Assembly (NCBI GenBank): GCA_902786975.1
Contig: CADAES010000002.1
Span: 1-64,000, forward strand
Direction of reading: 5' to 3'
DNA: 64,000 nucleotides
DNA from: an uncultured Ruminococcus sp.
GTDB taxonomy: Bacteria > Bacillota > Clostridia > Oscillospirales > Ruminococcaceae
Part shown: in pieces, positions 40,621 to 49,796 of the stretch
Position numbering within the stretch: position 1 is the first letter of the stretch
How the letters are laid out: every line of letters begins with the position of its first letter
Position numbers and translations under genes: made by a program
The notes under the pieces: model-generated
Database searches by the model: none
The model's input: only the letters and a program-made list of their open reading frames with translations
Told to the model about the DNA's origin: nothing

Positions 40621-43236
40621 TTGTTAGCCAAGGATGTAGATATATCAAAGCTGTCACCAATGATGCAGCAGTATTTTGAGGTCAAGAAAAAGTATAAGAA
40701 CCATATTCTGTTTTACAGGCTCGGTGATTTCTACGAAATGTTTTTTGACGATGCTATAACTGCATCAAGGGAGCTTGAGCTTACTCTGACCGGAAGAGAC
40801 TGCGGACTAGATGAGCGTGCGCCCATGTGCGGCGTTCCTCATCATGCCTGCGATCTTTATATCAAAAAGCTTATCGAAAAGGGCTATATGGTAGCGATCT
40901 GTGAGCAGACTATGGACCCTGCCAAGTGCAAGGGCATCGTCCCCAGAGAGGTCATAAGAGTCGTTACCCCGGGAACCCTTATCGAAAGCACAATGCTTGA
41001 TGAGAATTCAAACAACTACATCTGCTCGTTTTATATGCAGGATAAGGAAAGTGCGCTGTGCTTTGCCGATATCTCAACGGGCGAGGTGCATTTGTTTGAG
41101 TTTTCGGGAAAACAGATGACGAATGAGTCGATAAACGAGCTTTCAAGATTTGAACCCTCCGAGGTGCTCATCAACGACGCATTTTTGTCAAACAAGGAGC
41201 TTTCCTCGTTTATCCGTGAAAAGCTCTCCGCATCTGTCCAGCTCATCGAGGAAATGGAGTTCTCCGTAAAGTACCATACCGAAGATGTGCTAAAACAGTT
41301 CAGCGTGAACAGCCTCACCGAGATAGGCATAGATCCCGAAAAGGTGAGCGCAAAAGCTGTCTGCGGACTGTTCTCGTATATTCACCAGACACAGAAGGCT
41401 CTTGTCGGAAGATTCTCTAAGATAACACGCCACGATGTAGACCCTGTAATGACTATCGGCTTTACGGCAAGAAAAAATCTCGAGCTTACCGAAACGCTGA
41501 GAAATAAGGAGAGAAAAGGCTCTCTTCTGTGGGTCATCGACAGTACAAAGACCTCAATGGGAAAGCGAATGCTCAAAGCGTGGCTTGAACAGCCGCTTAT
41601 CAACCCGACAAAAATAATAAACAGGCTCAACGCCGTCGAACAGTTTGTTGAGAATCCCGTTATGCTCGGTGAGATAAAGGAGACCCTCAACGGCGTTTAC
41701 GACCTTGAAAGACTTATGACAAGAGTGATGTATAAGACCGCCTCACCCAGAGACCTTAAATCACTCTCACTTACCGCATTGAAGCTCCCCGCACTTAAAG
41801 ATATGCTCAAAGAGTTCGATGCTAAGCTGATAGCAGATTGCGAAAGCAGGATATCTACCCTCGAAGCTGTCTCCAACCTTATCGAGAATGCGATAGTTGA
41901 CGAGCCGCCCGTAAACGTAAAGGACGGCGGAGTCATAAAGGACGGCTTCAACGAACAGCTCGACGGACTCAGGAATATCCGTTCCGGCGGTAAGGATATT
42001 ATCGAGGATATCTGTGAAAGAGAAAAGGAAAAAACGGGCATCAAGAACCTTAAAATAGGTTACAACCGTGTGTTCGGCTATTATATCGAGGTAACCAAGT
42101 CGTTCTATGACCTTGTCCCGCAGACTTATATCAGAAAACAGACCCTTGCAAACTGCGAGAGGTTCATCACAGAGGAGCTGAAGGTCGCCGAGAATACTAT
42201 CCTCGGTGCAAGCGACAAGATAATCACGCTCGAACAGGATATCTTTACCGAGATCAGGGATTTCGTCGCAACACAGCTGAGGCTCGTACAGGAAACAGCC
42301 TCTGCGGTCGCACAGATAGATGTGCTGTGCTCGTTTGCAAGCGTTGCGATAAATAACAATTACACAAAGCCCGAGATAGCTATCGACGGTGTTATCGACA
42401 TCAAAAACGGCAGACACCCTGTTGTCGAGCTGATGCAAAAGGACGAGGTCTTCGTTCCGAACAATACGTATCTCGACCTTACCAGTAACCGTATGGCTGT
42501 CATTACCGGGCCGAATATGTCCGGTAAATCAACATATATGCGCCAGGTCGCACTTATAACACTGATGGCGCAGATAGGCTGCTTCGTGCCTGCTGATTAT
42601 GCAAAGATATCGGTGGTGGATCAGATATTCACCCGTATAGGAGCATCTGACGACCTTACGGCAGGACAGTCAACATTCATGGTCGAAATGGCAGAAGTCG
42701 CCGATATCGTCAAGCATGCCACCAAAAACAGCCTTGTTATTCTTGACGAGGTCGGACGAGGAACGTCTACCTTTGACGGTATATCTATCGCAAGAGCCGT
42801 TTCGGAGTATATCTCCACATCACGTTCTCTTGGCTGTAAAACGCTCTTTGCTACACACTACCACGAGCTTATCTGCCTTGAAAACGAGCTTGTCGGCGTG
42901 CGAAATTTCTCTGTCGCAGTCAAGCGCCAGGGCGATACTATCAAATTCCTCAGAAAGATAGTCCCGGGCGGTGTTGACGAGAGCTACGGCATCGAGGTCG
43001 CTAAGCTCGCAGGGCTTCCCGATAAGATAATCAACCGTGCAAAGGCTCTGCTTGCCGAGCTTGAAGCTGATAACCTCAAAGCAAGACAGGCGGTCGAAAG
43101 AGCTGATGCCGAACAGGTGTCGTTTGAAAAGATAAACGATTCTATCGTTACCGAAAGACTCAGAAAGACCAATATCGACGAAATGACCGATGAAGAACTC
43201 AGAGGCTTCATCAAAGAGCTTACTACCTATCTTTGA
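40621..43236 (+). CDS. mutS: DNA mismatch repair protein MutS
   Basis: An 871-residue mismatch-recognition ATPase. The mismatch-reading GDFYEMF motif is near the N terminus; the ATPase has GPNMSGKSTYMRQ (Walker A), VILDEVGRGTSTFDG (Walker B) and the THYHEL switch. The C-terminal helical tail is complete. The start is TTG, with AGGAG 9 bases upstream. It is followed by mutL, the classic pair. With the PolC exonuclease degenerate, this pathway may carry a larger part of replication fidelity. Confidence 0.96.
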   Translation: MLAKDVDISKLSPMMQQYFEVKKKYKNHILFYRLGDFYEMFFDDAITASRELELTLTGRDCGLDERAPMCGVPHHACDLYIKKLIEKGYMVAICEQTMDPAKCKGIVPREVIRVVTPGTLIESTMLDENSNNYICSFYMQDKESALCFADISTGEVHLFEFSGKQMTNESINELSRFEPSEVLINDAFLSNKELSSFIREKLSASVQLIEEMEFSVKYHTEDVLKQFSVNSLTEIGIDPEKVSAKAVCGLFSYIHQTQKALVGRFSKITRHDVDPVMTIGFTARKNLELTETLRNKERKGSLLWVIDSTKTSMGKRMLKAWLEQPLINPTKIINRLNAVEQFVENPVMLGEIKETLNGVYDLERLMTRVMYKTASPRDLKSLSLTALKLPALKDMLKEFDAKLIADCESRISTLEAVSNLIENAIVDEPPVNVKDGGVIKDGFNEQLDGLRNIRSGGKDIIEDICEREKEKTGIKNLKIGYNRVFGYYIEVTKSFYDLVPQTYIRKQTLANCERFITEELKVAENTILGASDKIITLEQDIFTEIRDFVATQLRLVQETASAVAQIDVLCSFASVAINNNYTKPEIAIDGVIDIKNGRHPVVELMQKDEVFVPNNTYLDLTSNRMAVITGPNMSGKSTYMRQVALITLMAQIGCFVPADYAKISVVDQIFTRIGASDDLTAGQSTFMVEMAEVADIVKHATKNSLVILDEVGRGTSTFDGISIARAVSEYISTSRSLGCKTLFATHYHELICLENELVGVRNFSVAVKRQGDTIKFLRKIVPGGVDESYGIEVAKLAGLPDKIINRAKALLAELEADNLKARQAVERADAEQVSFEKINDSIVTERLRKTNIDEMTDEELRGFIKELTTYL

Positions 43237-43261
43237 TACAAGGATTTAGAAAGGAACAGCA

Positions 43262-45265
43262 ATGTCTGAAATCAAACTGCTCAGCAAGGAGGTCTCCGAG
43301 CTTATAGCCGCAGGCGAGGTCATAGACAGACCTGCCTCTGTCGCCAAGGAGCTTCTTGAAAATGCCGTTGACGCAGGAGCAAATGTAATAACTATCGAGA
43401 TCAAAAATGGCGGAAGAACGTATCTGCGTGTCACCGATAACGGAAAGGGTATATCCATGGAGGATCTGCCTACTGCTTTTCTTCGCCACGCAACGAGCAA
43501 GATATCCGAAAAGAACGACCTTGACAGGATACTGACCCTCGGCTTCAGAGGTGAAGCGCTTGCTTCGGTGTGCGCCGTGTCAAAGGTCAGCGTGCTGACA
43601 AAGCGTGCATCTGACGAGTACGGCACACACTATGAGATTGAGGGCGGCGAGCAGAAAGTATGCGAGCAAAGCGGCTGCCCCGACGGCACGACCTTCGTAG
43701 TAAGGGATATCTTCTATAATGTCCCCGCTAGACTTAAATTTCTGCGAAAGGACCCGACAGAGGGCAGCTATGTTGCCGAAATGGTCACAAAGCTTGCGCT
43801 TTCTCACCCCGAGATATCATTCAAGTTCATAAGAGACAATAAGACCGAACTTCTTTCCGCAGGCGACGGAAAGGTCTATTCTGCGATATACTCCGTTTTC
43901 GGCAGAGAATTCGCAGCCTCGCTCGTCCCTGTGGATTATTCCTACAAGGGCATCCATATCTCCGGTTATACCGTTAAGCCGCTTGAATCAAAGCCGAACA
44001 GGAAGTTCCAGAATTTTTTTGTCAACCACAGATATATCAAATCTGTGGCTTGCTCCTGCGCCCTTGAAGATGCATACAAAAATCAGATAATGGTCGGAAA
44101 GTTCCCGGCTTGCGTCCTTTATATCGACCTCGCACCCGATACCGTCGATGTCAATGTCCACCCGACAAAGATACAGGTGCGCTTTTCAAATGAAGGACTT
44201 ATGCACGAGGCGGTCTATTTTGCGGTAAAGGACTCTTTGCTCAAAAACGATAAGCCCCGTGAAATGGTGCTTGAAAGCAGAAAGCATTTCACCGAAAATC
44301 AGCTTTACAGCGTCCAGCCCGAGACCGGCGTGCAGATGCGATTCGCAGCCGAGGAGCATACCACGCATCAGAATGAAACTCAGCCTGTATCGACTTATGT
44401 TCCGCCCCCGCAGGAAAGCTTTGATACCACACCTGCGCCGAGTGCTCCGCAAGTTTCGCAGCATAAGCCTGCCGAGCCTGTTGAGGTAAAACGGCCGGAG
44501 GAGCCGAGTGTTCAGCCGCCGAGCCAGCCGCCGAAACAGCAGAAGCTCTCGGTCGAGCAGTTCAATAAATATGTCAGCGAGATACCGCTGCCCGACGAGG
44601 ATGACAGCGGAGCATTCAGATATATAAATAAGCAGAGCCTGGAGAAAACATCAAAGCCCGCCGCACCCGCTGTTGTCGAGGAGCACAAGGAAAGGCCCAA
44701 GCCGATAGTTGTCGGCGAGCTTTTCAGAACGTTCGTCGTTGCACAGTGCGGTGACGATATGATACTTATGGATAAGCACGCTGCACACGAAAGATATATC
44801 TTTGAAAAAATCAAAGATCAGAAGAACAGCCTCGATACTCAGATGCTGCTTGAGCCTGTAATGGTCGTGCTCTCCTACGACGAGTACGATGCGCTTTCAC
44901 TGAATGTTGATAAGATAAAAACCCTCGGTTTCGATATCGAGCCGGACGTCGCCCCGACAGTTGCGGTCAAGGGCGTTCCGATAATCCTTGGCGACCAGAA
45001 CCCGTCGGAGGTCGTAAGCGACCTTGCGAGAAACTTTATCGCCCATAAGCTCGAGCCGCAGATAGAGCTGTTTGACGACCTCTATCACTCTATAGCCTGC
45101 AAAGCTGCTATAAAAGCCCACGACAAGTCAAGCACCGTCGAGCTGCAGGCGCTTCTTGAAGCCGTCTACGATAACGACGATATAAGATACTGCCCTCACG
45201 GACGACCTGTGCTTATCAGGCTTTCAAAGAGGGACATCGAAAAACAGTTCAGAAGAATAGTCTGA
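43262..45265 (+). CDS. mutL: DNA mismatch repair protein MutL
   Basis: A 667-residue protein. A GHKL ATPase domain (about 1-330, with ELLENAVDAGA, DNGKGI and TLGFRGEALAS) is followed by a Pro/Gln-rich linker and a C-terminal dimerisation domain. The endonuclease motif reads DKHAAHERYIFE, matching DQHA(x)2E(x)4E except K for Q, and CPHGRP is present, so this is the nicking type of MutL found in bacteria lacking MutH. Confidence 0.95.
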   Translation: MSEIKLLSKEVSELIAAGEVIDRPASVAKELLENAVDAGANVITIEIKNGGRTYLRVTDNGKGISMEDLPTAFLRHATSKISEKNDLDRILTLGFRGEALASVCAVSKVSVLTKRASDEYGTHYEIEGGEQKVCEQSGCPDGTTFVVRDIFYNVPARLKFLRKDPTEGSYVAEMVTKLALSHPEISFKFIRDNKTELLSAGDGKVYSAIYSVFGREFAASLVPVDYSYKGIHISGYTVKPLESKPNRKFQNFFVNHRYIKSVACSCALEDAYKNQIMVGKFPACVLYIDLAPDTVDVNVHPTKIQVRFSNEGLMHEAVYFAVKDSLLKNDKPREMVLESRKHFTENQLYSVQPETGVQMRFAAEEHTTHQNETQPVSTYVPPPQESFDTTPAPSAPQVSQHKPAEPVEVKRPEEPSVQPPSQPPKQQKLSVEQFNKYVSEIPLPDEDDSGAFRYINKQSLEKTSKPAAPAVVEEHKERPKPIVVGELFRTFVVAQCGDDMILMDKHAAHERYIFEKIKDQKNSLDTQMLLEPVMVVLSYDEYDALSLNVDKIKTLGFDIEPDVAPTVAVKGVPIILGDQNPSEVVSDLARNFIAHKLEPQIELFDDLYHSIACKAAIKAHDKSSTVELQALLEAVYDNDDIRYCPHGRPVLIRLSKRDIEKQFRRIV

Positions 45266-45295
45266 ACATTCCTCAGTCAAAGGGGTGAAGCCTGC

Positions 45296-46252
45296 GTGAA
45301 TAAAATACCTGTGCTTGTTATCTGCGGACCTACCGCCTCGGGCAAAACAGCAGTCGCTGTCGAGCTTGCAAAAAAATATAACGGTGAGGTCGTTTCAGCC
45401 GATTCCATGCAGATATACAAAGGGCTGAGCATTGCTACCGCTAAGCCCGACGAACAGGAAATGCAGGGGATACCTCATCATCTTATCGATTTTCTTGAAC
45501 CCGACAGACCGTTCAGCGTTGCGGACTATGTAAAGCTTGCAGGGCAGACGGTAAAGGATATCGCCGCACGGGGCAAATGCCCTATCGTCTGCGGAGGTAC
45601 AGGGCTTTACATCTCCTCGCTCGTAGAAAATGTGAAATTCGATGATACAGGCAGCGATGAAAGCATAAGAAAACGCCTTAGTGAGGAAGCTGAAAAGCTC
45701 GGCAATCATGCGCTGTGGGAGCGCCTTGAGAGGATAGACCCCGAAACAGCCGCAAAGGTACACGAAAACAACCTTCCAAGAGTTATAAGGGCACTTGAAG
45801 TCTACGAAATAACAGGCGTTAAGCTCTCCGTTCATAAGCTTAACAGCAGAGCCGAGCAAACACCGTACGATGCCTGTATCATAGGGCTGACCTGTGCCGA
45901 CAGACAAAAGCTTTACGATAAGATAAACCTGCGTGTGGACAAAATGGTCGAGAAAGGGCTCGTGCAGGAGTGCAGACAAGTCTACGAGAGCCACGACCTT
46001 GCCACCGCACATCAGGCAATAGGCTTCAAGGAGCTTATCCCGTTTTTTGAAGGAACACGCACCCTTGAAGAGTGTATAGACACTATCAAGCTCGAAACAC
46101 GCCATTACGCCAAAAGACAGCTGACATGGTTCAGAAATCTCAACGGTATAGTGTGGGTCGAGACCGACAGGTGCGATTCTTTTGAAAAAAATCTAAAAAA
46201 TATTGAAAATATTGTAGCCAAAACGAAAATAATGTGCTATAATATATTCTGA
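45296..46252 (+). CDS. miaA: tRNA dimethylallyltransferase
   Basis: A 318-residue enzyme that attaches dimethylallyl to A37 of tRNA, the step before MiaB. The P-loop is GPTASGKTA, with DSMQIYKGLSIATAKP and HHLIDF after it and the FKELIPFFEG/KLETRHYAKRQLTWFRN region at the C terminus. The start is GTG, with AAAGGGGTG upstream. The miaA-hfq neighbourhood is conserved widely. Its 3' end contains a promoter for hfq. Confidence 0.95.
   Translation: MNKIPVLVICGPTASGKTAVAVELAKKYNGEVVSADSMQIYKGLSIATAKPDEQEMQGIPHHLIDFLEPDRPFSVADYVKLAGQTVKDIAARGKCPIVCGGTGLYISSLVENVKFDDTGSDESIRKRLSEEAEKLGNHALWERLERIDPETAAKVHENNLPRVIRALEVYEITGVKLSVHKLNSRAEQTPYDACIIGLTCADRQKLYDKINLRVDKMVEKGLVQECRQVYESHDLATAHQAIGFKELIPFFEGTRTLEECIDTIKLETRHYAKRQLTWFRNLNGIVWVETDRCDSFEKNLKNIENIVAKTKIMCYNIF
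46235..46243 (+). promoter_or_regulatory. Extended -10 promoter for hfq
   Basis: TGCTATAAT (46235-46243) is a perfect extended -10 inside the last codons of miaA. The -35 region is weak (TTGTAG at 46212-46217 is 20 bases away). It would start hfq RNA at about 46250. Confidence 0.5.
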
Positions 46253-46269
46253 GCAGTTGTATTTACTGC
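46253..46269 (+). promoter_or_regulatory. 5'-end hairpin in the hfq leader
   Basis: GCAGT (46253-46257) pairs with ACTGC (46265-46269) around a 7-base loop. If the promoter at 46235 is used, the RNA begins with this hairpin. Short stem, so only suggestive. Confidence 0.3.
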
Positions 46270-46307
46270 CGCAGAGCATTAAAGAAGTATAATAAGGGGT
46301 GCTTAAA

Positions 46308-46550
46308 ATGACAAAGAACATTAATTTGCAGGACGTATTTCTGAATCAGGCAAGAAAGGAAAAGGTTTGCGTGACGATATTCCTTATGAACGGATATCAG
46401 TTCAAGGGTATAGTAAGAGGCTTTGACAGCTTTATCGTTATCCTCGACTGCGAGGGCAAGCAGAATATCGTGTACAAGCACGCTATCTCAACGATATCAC
46501 CTTCAAGACCTATCAGTATTCAGGAACAGGATAACAGCGCAGAGCAGTAA
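46308..46550 (+). CDS. hfq: RNA-binding protein Hfq
   Basis: An 80-residue Sm-like protein that forms a hexamer and binds small RNAs and mRNAs. Sm1 covers [21 protein letters not shown] and Sm2 has VYKHAISTI with the conserved KH pair. The conserved N-terminal Gln is in NLQDVFLNQ. The C-terminal tail is short, as in other Firmicutes. ATG 46308 follows AAGGGG by 8 bases; an in-frame GTG earlier overlaps that site. Confidence 0.96.
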   Translation: MTKNINLQDVFLNQARKEKVCVTIFLMNGYQFKGIVRGFDSFIVILDCEGKQNIVYKHAISTISPSRPISIQEQDNSAEQ

Positions 46551-46562
46551 GGAAAGTATAAA

Positions 46563-47840
46563 ATGAATTCTTTGACCGTAAAGATACTTGCGGCACTTTT
46601 GTCCGTGCTGATGGTCACCATGCTTGGCAGCCAGGTCTACTACATGATGAACGAGAAGCACGATACGGAAGAAGCGGTCATCGCAACGATTAACGAGAAC
46701 ATATCATTTGACGGTGTGGTCATAAGAAATGAGACCGTCATAAATTATAACGGCAGCGGCGTTATAGATTATCTTTTCCCCGAGGGCAGCAAGGTCAAAG
46801 CTGACGATACCGTGGCTGAGGTCTATGCCAGCGAGAATCAGATACTTTCTAAGCAAAAGGCTGCTGCACTTGAATCCGAGATTGAAAAGCTTGAAAAAGC
46901 TCAGAACCCGGGAACAACAAACTTTGTTCAGCCCGAGGCTATCAGAAACAGGATAGACAATGAGTACAAGCAGCTTCTCGCACGTACCGCCAAGGGCGAT
47001 TATTCGCAGCTGAAAAGCGATAAGAGCAGCCTTAATATGATAATGAACATCTATGATGTCGTTACCAAATCGGAGTCGAACTTTGACAGCGTCATTTCGG
47101 AACTGAAATCCCGTAAGAACAGCTACAGCAGCCAGGCGAGCAGCGCTAAGGATACGATAAAAGCCACAAAAACAGGCTATTTTGTGTCTGCCGTCGACGG
47201 CTACGAGAGCGAGCTGACGCTGGACAAGATAGATTCGCTCACCGAGCAGCAGCTCAACGAAATAATCAAGTCTGCTCCGAAAAAGCCGGCAAATTCCGTT
47301 GGCAAAATATATGACAGCTATTCCTGTAAGATCGCCGGAGTAATGCAAGCGGATAAAAGAGTAGCCGAGGGAGCATATCTCAAGCTCGCACTCAGCGCAT
47401 CGAAAAACACCTACGATGTCCGTGTCGAATCTGTCAGGAACTGTGACGACGGCAAGATACTCGTCATTATGAGCTGTGACAGACTTGATGATAAGCTTGC
47501 CTGTACAAGAGTCGCTTCAAGTATGATAGTGTTTGACGAATATACAGGTATCCGTGTCCCGAGAAAGGCTATCAGATTCAACGGCGAACAAAAGGGCGTT
47601 TATGTGATACTCGGAAAGGATATCACCTTCAAGAAGATAGATGTTATCTATGAGGGCGACGATTTTGTCCTTTCAAAGAATACCGACGAGCAGGATTACC
47701 TGCTGCTGTTTGACCAGATATTGCTTGAAAATGTACAGAGCGGCGATGTTTCGCAGCCTGAGCCTTCGAGCAGTTCCGCCGACAGCGAAGACAGTTCACA
47801 AAGCAAAGGGGAAGATGACAGTGGCTCTTCTTCAAAATAA
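46563..47840 (+). CDS. HlyD-like membrane-anchored protein next to cell-division genes
   Basis: A 425-residue protein. A single N-terminal membrane segment (about 6-28) is followed by a barrel-sandwich/lipoyl-like part (YNGSGVIDYLFPEGSKVKADDTVAEVYA), a coiled-coil region (about 95-200), a second beta-rich half, and a Ser/Asp/Glu-rich low-complexity tail. This is the layout of periplasmic adaptor (HlyD) proteins, but no transporter gene is adjacent. Clostridia often carry such a gene just before yggS-sepF-ylmH-divIVA, so a role at the division site or in wall building is possible. It starts 12 bases after hfq. Confidence 0.82.
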   Translation: MNSLTVKILAALLSVLMVTMLGSQVYYMMNEKHDTEEAVIATINENISFDGVVIRNETVINYNGSGVIDYLFPEGSKVKADDTVAEVYASENQILSKQKAAALESEIEKLEKAQNPGTTNFVQPEAIRNRIDNEYKQLLARTAKGDYSQLKSDKSSLNMIMNIYDVVTKSESNFDSVISELKSRKNSYSSQASSAKDTIKATKTGYFVSAVDGYESELTLDKIDSLTEQQLNEIIKSAPKKPANSVGKIYDSYSCKIAGVMQADKRVAEGAYLKLALSASKNTYDVRVESVRNCDDGKILVIMSCDRLDDKLACTRVASSMIVFDEYTGIRVPRKAIRFNGEQKGVYVILGKDITFKKIDVIYEGDDFVLSKNTDEQDYLLLFDQILLENVQSGDVSQPEPSSSSADSEDSSQSKGEDDSGSSSK

Positions 47841-48537
47841 TGAGCAGAATTTTCAATATATCCTTGAAAATTATAAAGAAATATGTTATAATGTAGAGAA
47901 TGCGAAAACAAAGTACCAAAACGGCTCCGATGTCCGCATAATGGCTGTTACCAAAACGGTCGAGCCTGAAAAGATAAACTTTGCGGTCGCACAGGGCATA
48001 AAGCTGCTCGGTGAGAACCGTGTGCAGGAGTTCCTCTCGAAAAAGGAACAGTATGACCCGAGCGCCGAGGTGCATTTCATCGGACATCTCCAGACAAATA
48101 AGGTCAAGTATATAATCAATGACGTTTCGCTGATACAGTCTGTCGACAGCCTGAAGCTTGCTTGTGAGATAAACAGGCTCGCCATGAAAAACGGTAAGAA
48201 AATGAACGTTCTTATCGAGGTCAACGTGGGTAATGAGCTTTCAAAAAGCGGCGTCGGCTACGGTGACTGTGTAAGCCTTATAAAGGACATATCCTTGCTG
48301 GAGAACGTAAGCGTCAAAGGTCTTATGGCGATACCGCCCATAGGTTGCGGTGAGGACGAGTTTGAAAGAATGCACGAGCTGTTTGAGAATATAAAGGCTA
48401 TGAATATAAACGGTACAGATATGCAGACTCTTTCAATGGGTATGTCTGGAGATTATGAGCTTGCGATAAAGCATGGCTCAAATCTCGTCAGAATTGGAAC
48501 AAAGCTCTTTGGAGCAAGAAAATATTTTGGAGGGTAA
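47815..48537 (+). CDS. yggS: YggS family PLP homeostasis protein (YlmE)
   Basis: A 240-residue pyridoxal-phosphate-binding TIM-barrel protein that balances vitamin B6 and amino/keto acid pools; no enzyme activity is established. IMAVTKTV carries the PLP lysine, LGENRVQEF and HFIGHLQTNK are the next signatures, and SMGMSGDYELAIKHGSNLVRIG ends the fold. The start could be ATG 47815 or GTG 47821; AAAGGGG is nearer the ideal distance for the latter. It overlaps the end of the preceding gene by 26 bases. A full promoter sits within its first codons. Confidence 0.93.
   Translation: MTVALLQNNEQNFQYILENYKEICYNVENAKTKYQNGSDVRIMAVTKTVEPEKINFAVAQGIKLLGENRVQEFLSKKEQYDPSAEVHFIGHLQTNKVKYIINDVSLIQSVDSLKLACEINRLAMKNGKKMNVLIEVNVGNELSKSGVGYGDCVSLIKDISLLENVSVKGLMAIPPIGCGEDEFERMHELFENIKAMNINGTDMQTLSMGMSGDYELAIKHGSNLVRIGTKLFGARKYFGG
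47864..47892 (+). promoter_or_regulatory. Promoter inside the yggS coding start
   Basis: TTGAAA (47864-47869), a 17-base spacer, TATAAT (47887-47892) with extended TG at 47884-47885, all inside codons of yggS. It could give sepF, ylmH and divIVA expression separate from the upstream genes. Confidence 0.55.
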
Positions 48538-48541
48538 TAAA

Positions 48542-49000
48542 ATGGGATTTGTTCAGGGATTTAAGAATTTCTTTATCGGCGAAGATGAAGAACCTGAGGT
48601 CTATCAGGCACATCCGGAAAATAATGATATTCAGGAGGACAGAGAGATGTTCAGAGATAATACACCAGAGTATACACAACCGCCTGTACAGGCAGCAGCT
48701 ACATATGAAAGAAAGCCCGCACCTGTAATGCAGCTGGTCCTCGCAAGACCTAAAACATTCCAGGAGGTAAAGTCGATAGGTGACGAGATCAATGCTCAGA
48801 AAACCGTTATCCTGAACCTTGAAACTGTCAGCAACGATGTCGGAACAAGGATCGTCGACTTCCTTTCGGGCGTTTCTTATGCCAACAGGGGCACAATGAA
48901 GCTCATCGCCGCAAAGACATTTGCTATCCTTCCTGAGGTTGTAGCATACGGCGGAGCAGATATCGCTCAGGAGCTTGAGAAGAACGGCTATAATTTCTGA
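48542..49000 (+). CDS. sepF: Cell division protein SepF
   Basis: A 152-residue protein that binds FtsZ and the membrane and bundles filaments at the septum. An N-terminal amphipathic MGFVQGFKNFFI helix for membrane binding, an acidic and Pro/Gln-rich linker, and a C-terminal SepF core with RPKTFQEVKSIGDEI, VILNLE and DFLSGVSYANRGTMKLIA are seen. ATG 48542 follows GGAGGGTAA. The protein is of normal length. Confidence 0.95.
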   Translation: MGFVQGFKNFFIGEDEEPEVYQAHPENNDIQEDREMFRDNTPEYTQPPVQAAATYERKPAPVMQLVLARPKTFQEVKSIGDEINAQKTVILNLETVSNDVGTRIVDFLSGVSYANRGTMKLIAAKTFAILPEVVAYGGADIAQELEKNGYNF

Positions 49001-49001
49001 T

Positions 49002-49784
49002 ATGCCCAAAAACAGCTTCTCTTTTCTTGAGAACATTTCCCAACAGGATAAGCTGCTGTTCGTAAATACGCTCAGCTGGGCGGAAAACGCAAGGGATAAA
49101 TATGTGACCAGGTTCACATGCTTTCTCGACGAACGTCAGCAGAAGCTCTGTAAACAGGTCCTCGCTTCGGAAAAACTCGATAATTATTGTTTCCGGGGCG
49201 GCTATGAAGGCGCTCAGCGTCAGGTGATGTGCCTTCTTTCACCGTGTGACAGTGCGGAAACTATCGAGTTCCCCATAAAATGCGTCAACTTCTCCTACCG
49301 TAAAGCTGATGAGCTTTCGCACAGGGATTTTCTCGGCGCACTTATGAGCCTTAAAATACAAAGGTACTGCGTAGGAGATATCGTCGTGGGGCAGGGAAGC
49401 ACCAACGTTTTTGTCCTTGACAGCGTCGCACAGCTTGTGGCTGATGAGGTGACTAAGATAGGGCGTGTCGGTGTCAGAGCAGAGCTTTTCTGTGACGACA
49501 GCATCACCGTACAGGTGAGGACACAGGAGATAAACGGTACAGTCGCTTCTCTGAGAGCTGACAGTATTCTCAGCCTTGCGCTGCATATCTCAAGAGAGAA
49601 AGCATCGGCTCTTATCAAGAATAAGGGCATAAGCATCGACCATATAACTACGTTCAAAACAGACAGCCTTATAAGTGAGCACCAGACCTTTTCGGTCACG
49701 GGTTGCGGAAAATTTGTCCTTGAATGTATAAACGGTGTATCAAAAAAAGACAGGATACACGTTACATTGTGTAAATTTATTTAG
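49002..49784 (+). CDS. ylmH: YlmH family S4-domain RNA-binding protein
   Basis: A 260-residue protein of the YlmH family, with the N-terminal YlmH-specific domain and a C-terminal S4 RNA-binding domain (about 185-245). In Bacillus YlmH acts in ribosome quality control, adding alanine tails to stalled chains; in pneumococcus its loss affects division. ATG 49002 lies one base after the sepF stop and has no clear ribosome site, so coupling to sepF is likely. YlmG, which usually lies between SepF and YlmH, is missing. Confidence 0.92.
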   Translation: MPKNSFSFLENISQQDKLLFVNTLSWAENARDKYVTRFTCFLDERQQKLCKQVLASEKLDNYCFRGGYEGAQRQVMCLLSPCDSAETIEFPIKCVNFSYRKADELSHRDFLGALMSLKIQRYCVGDIVVGQGSTNVFVLDSVAQLVADEVTKIGRVGVRAELFCDDSITVQVRTQEINGTVASLRADSILSLALHISREKASALIKNKGISIDHITTFKTDSLISEHQTFSVTGCGKFVLECINGVSKKDRIHVTLCKFI

Positions 49785-49796
49785 GAGGGAATTCAT

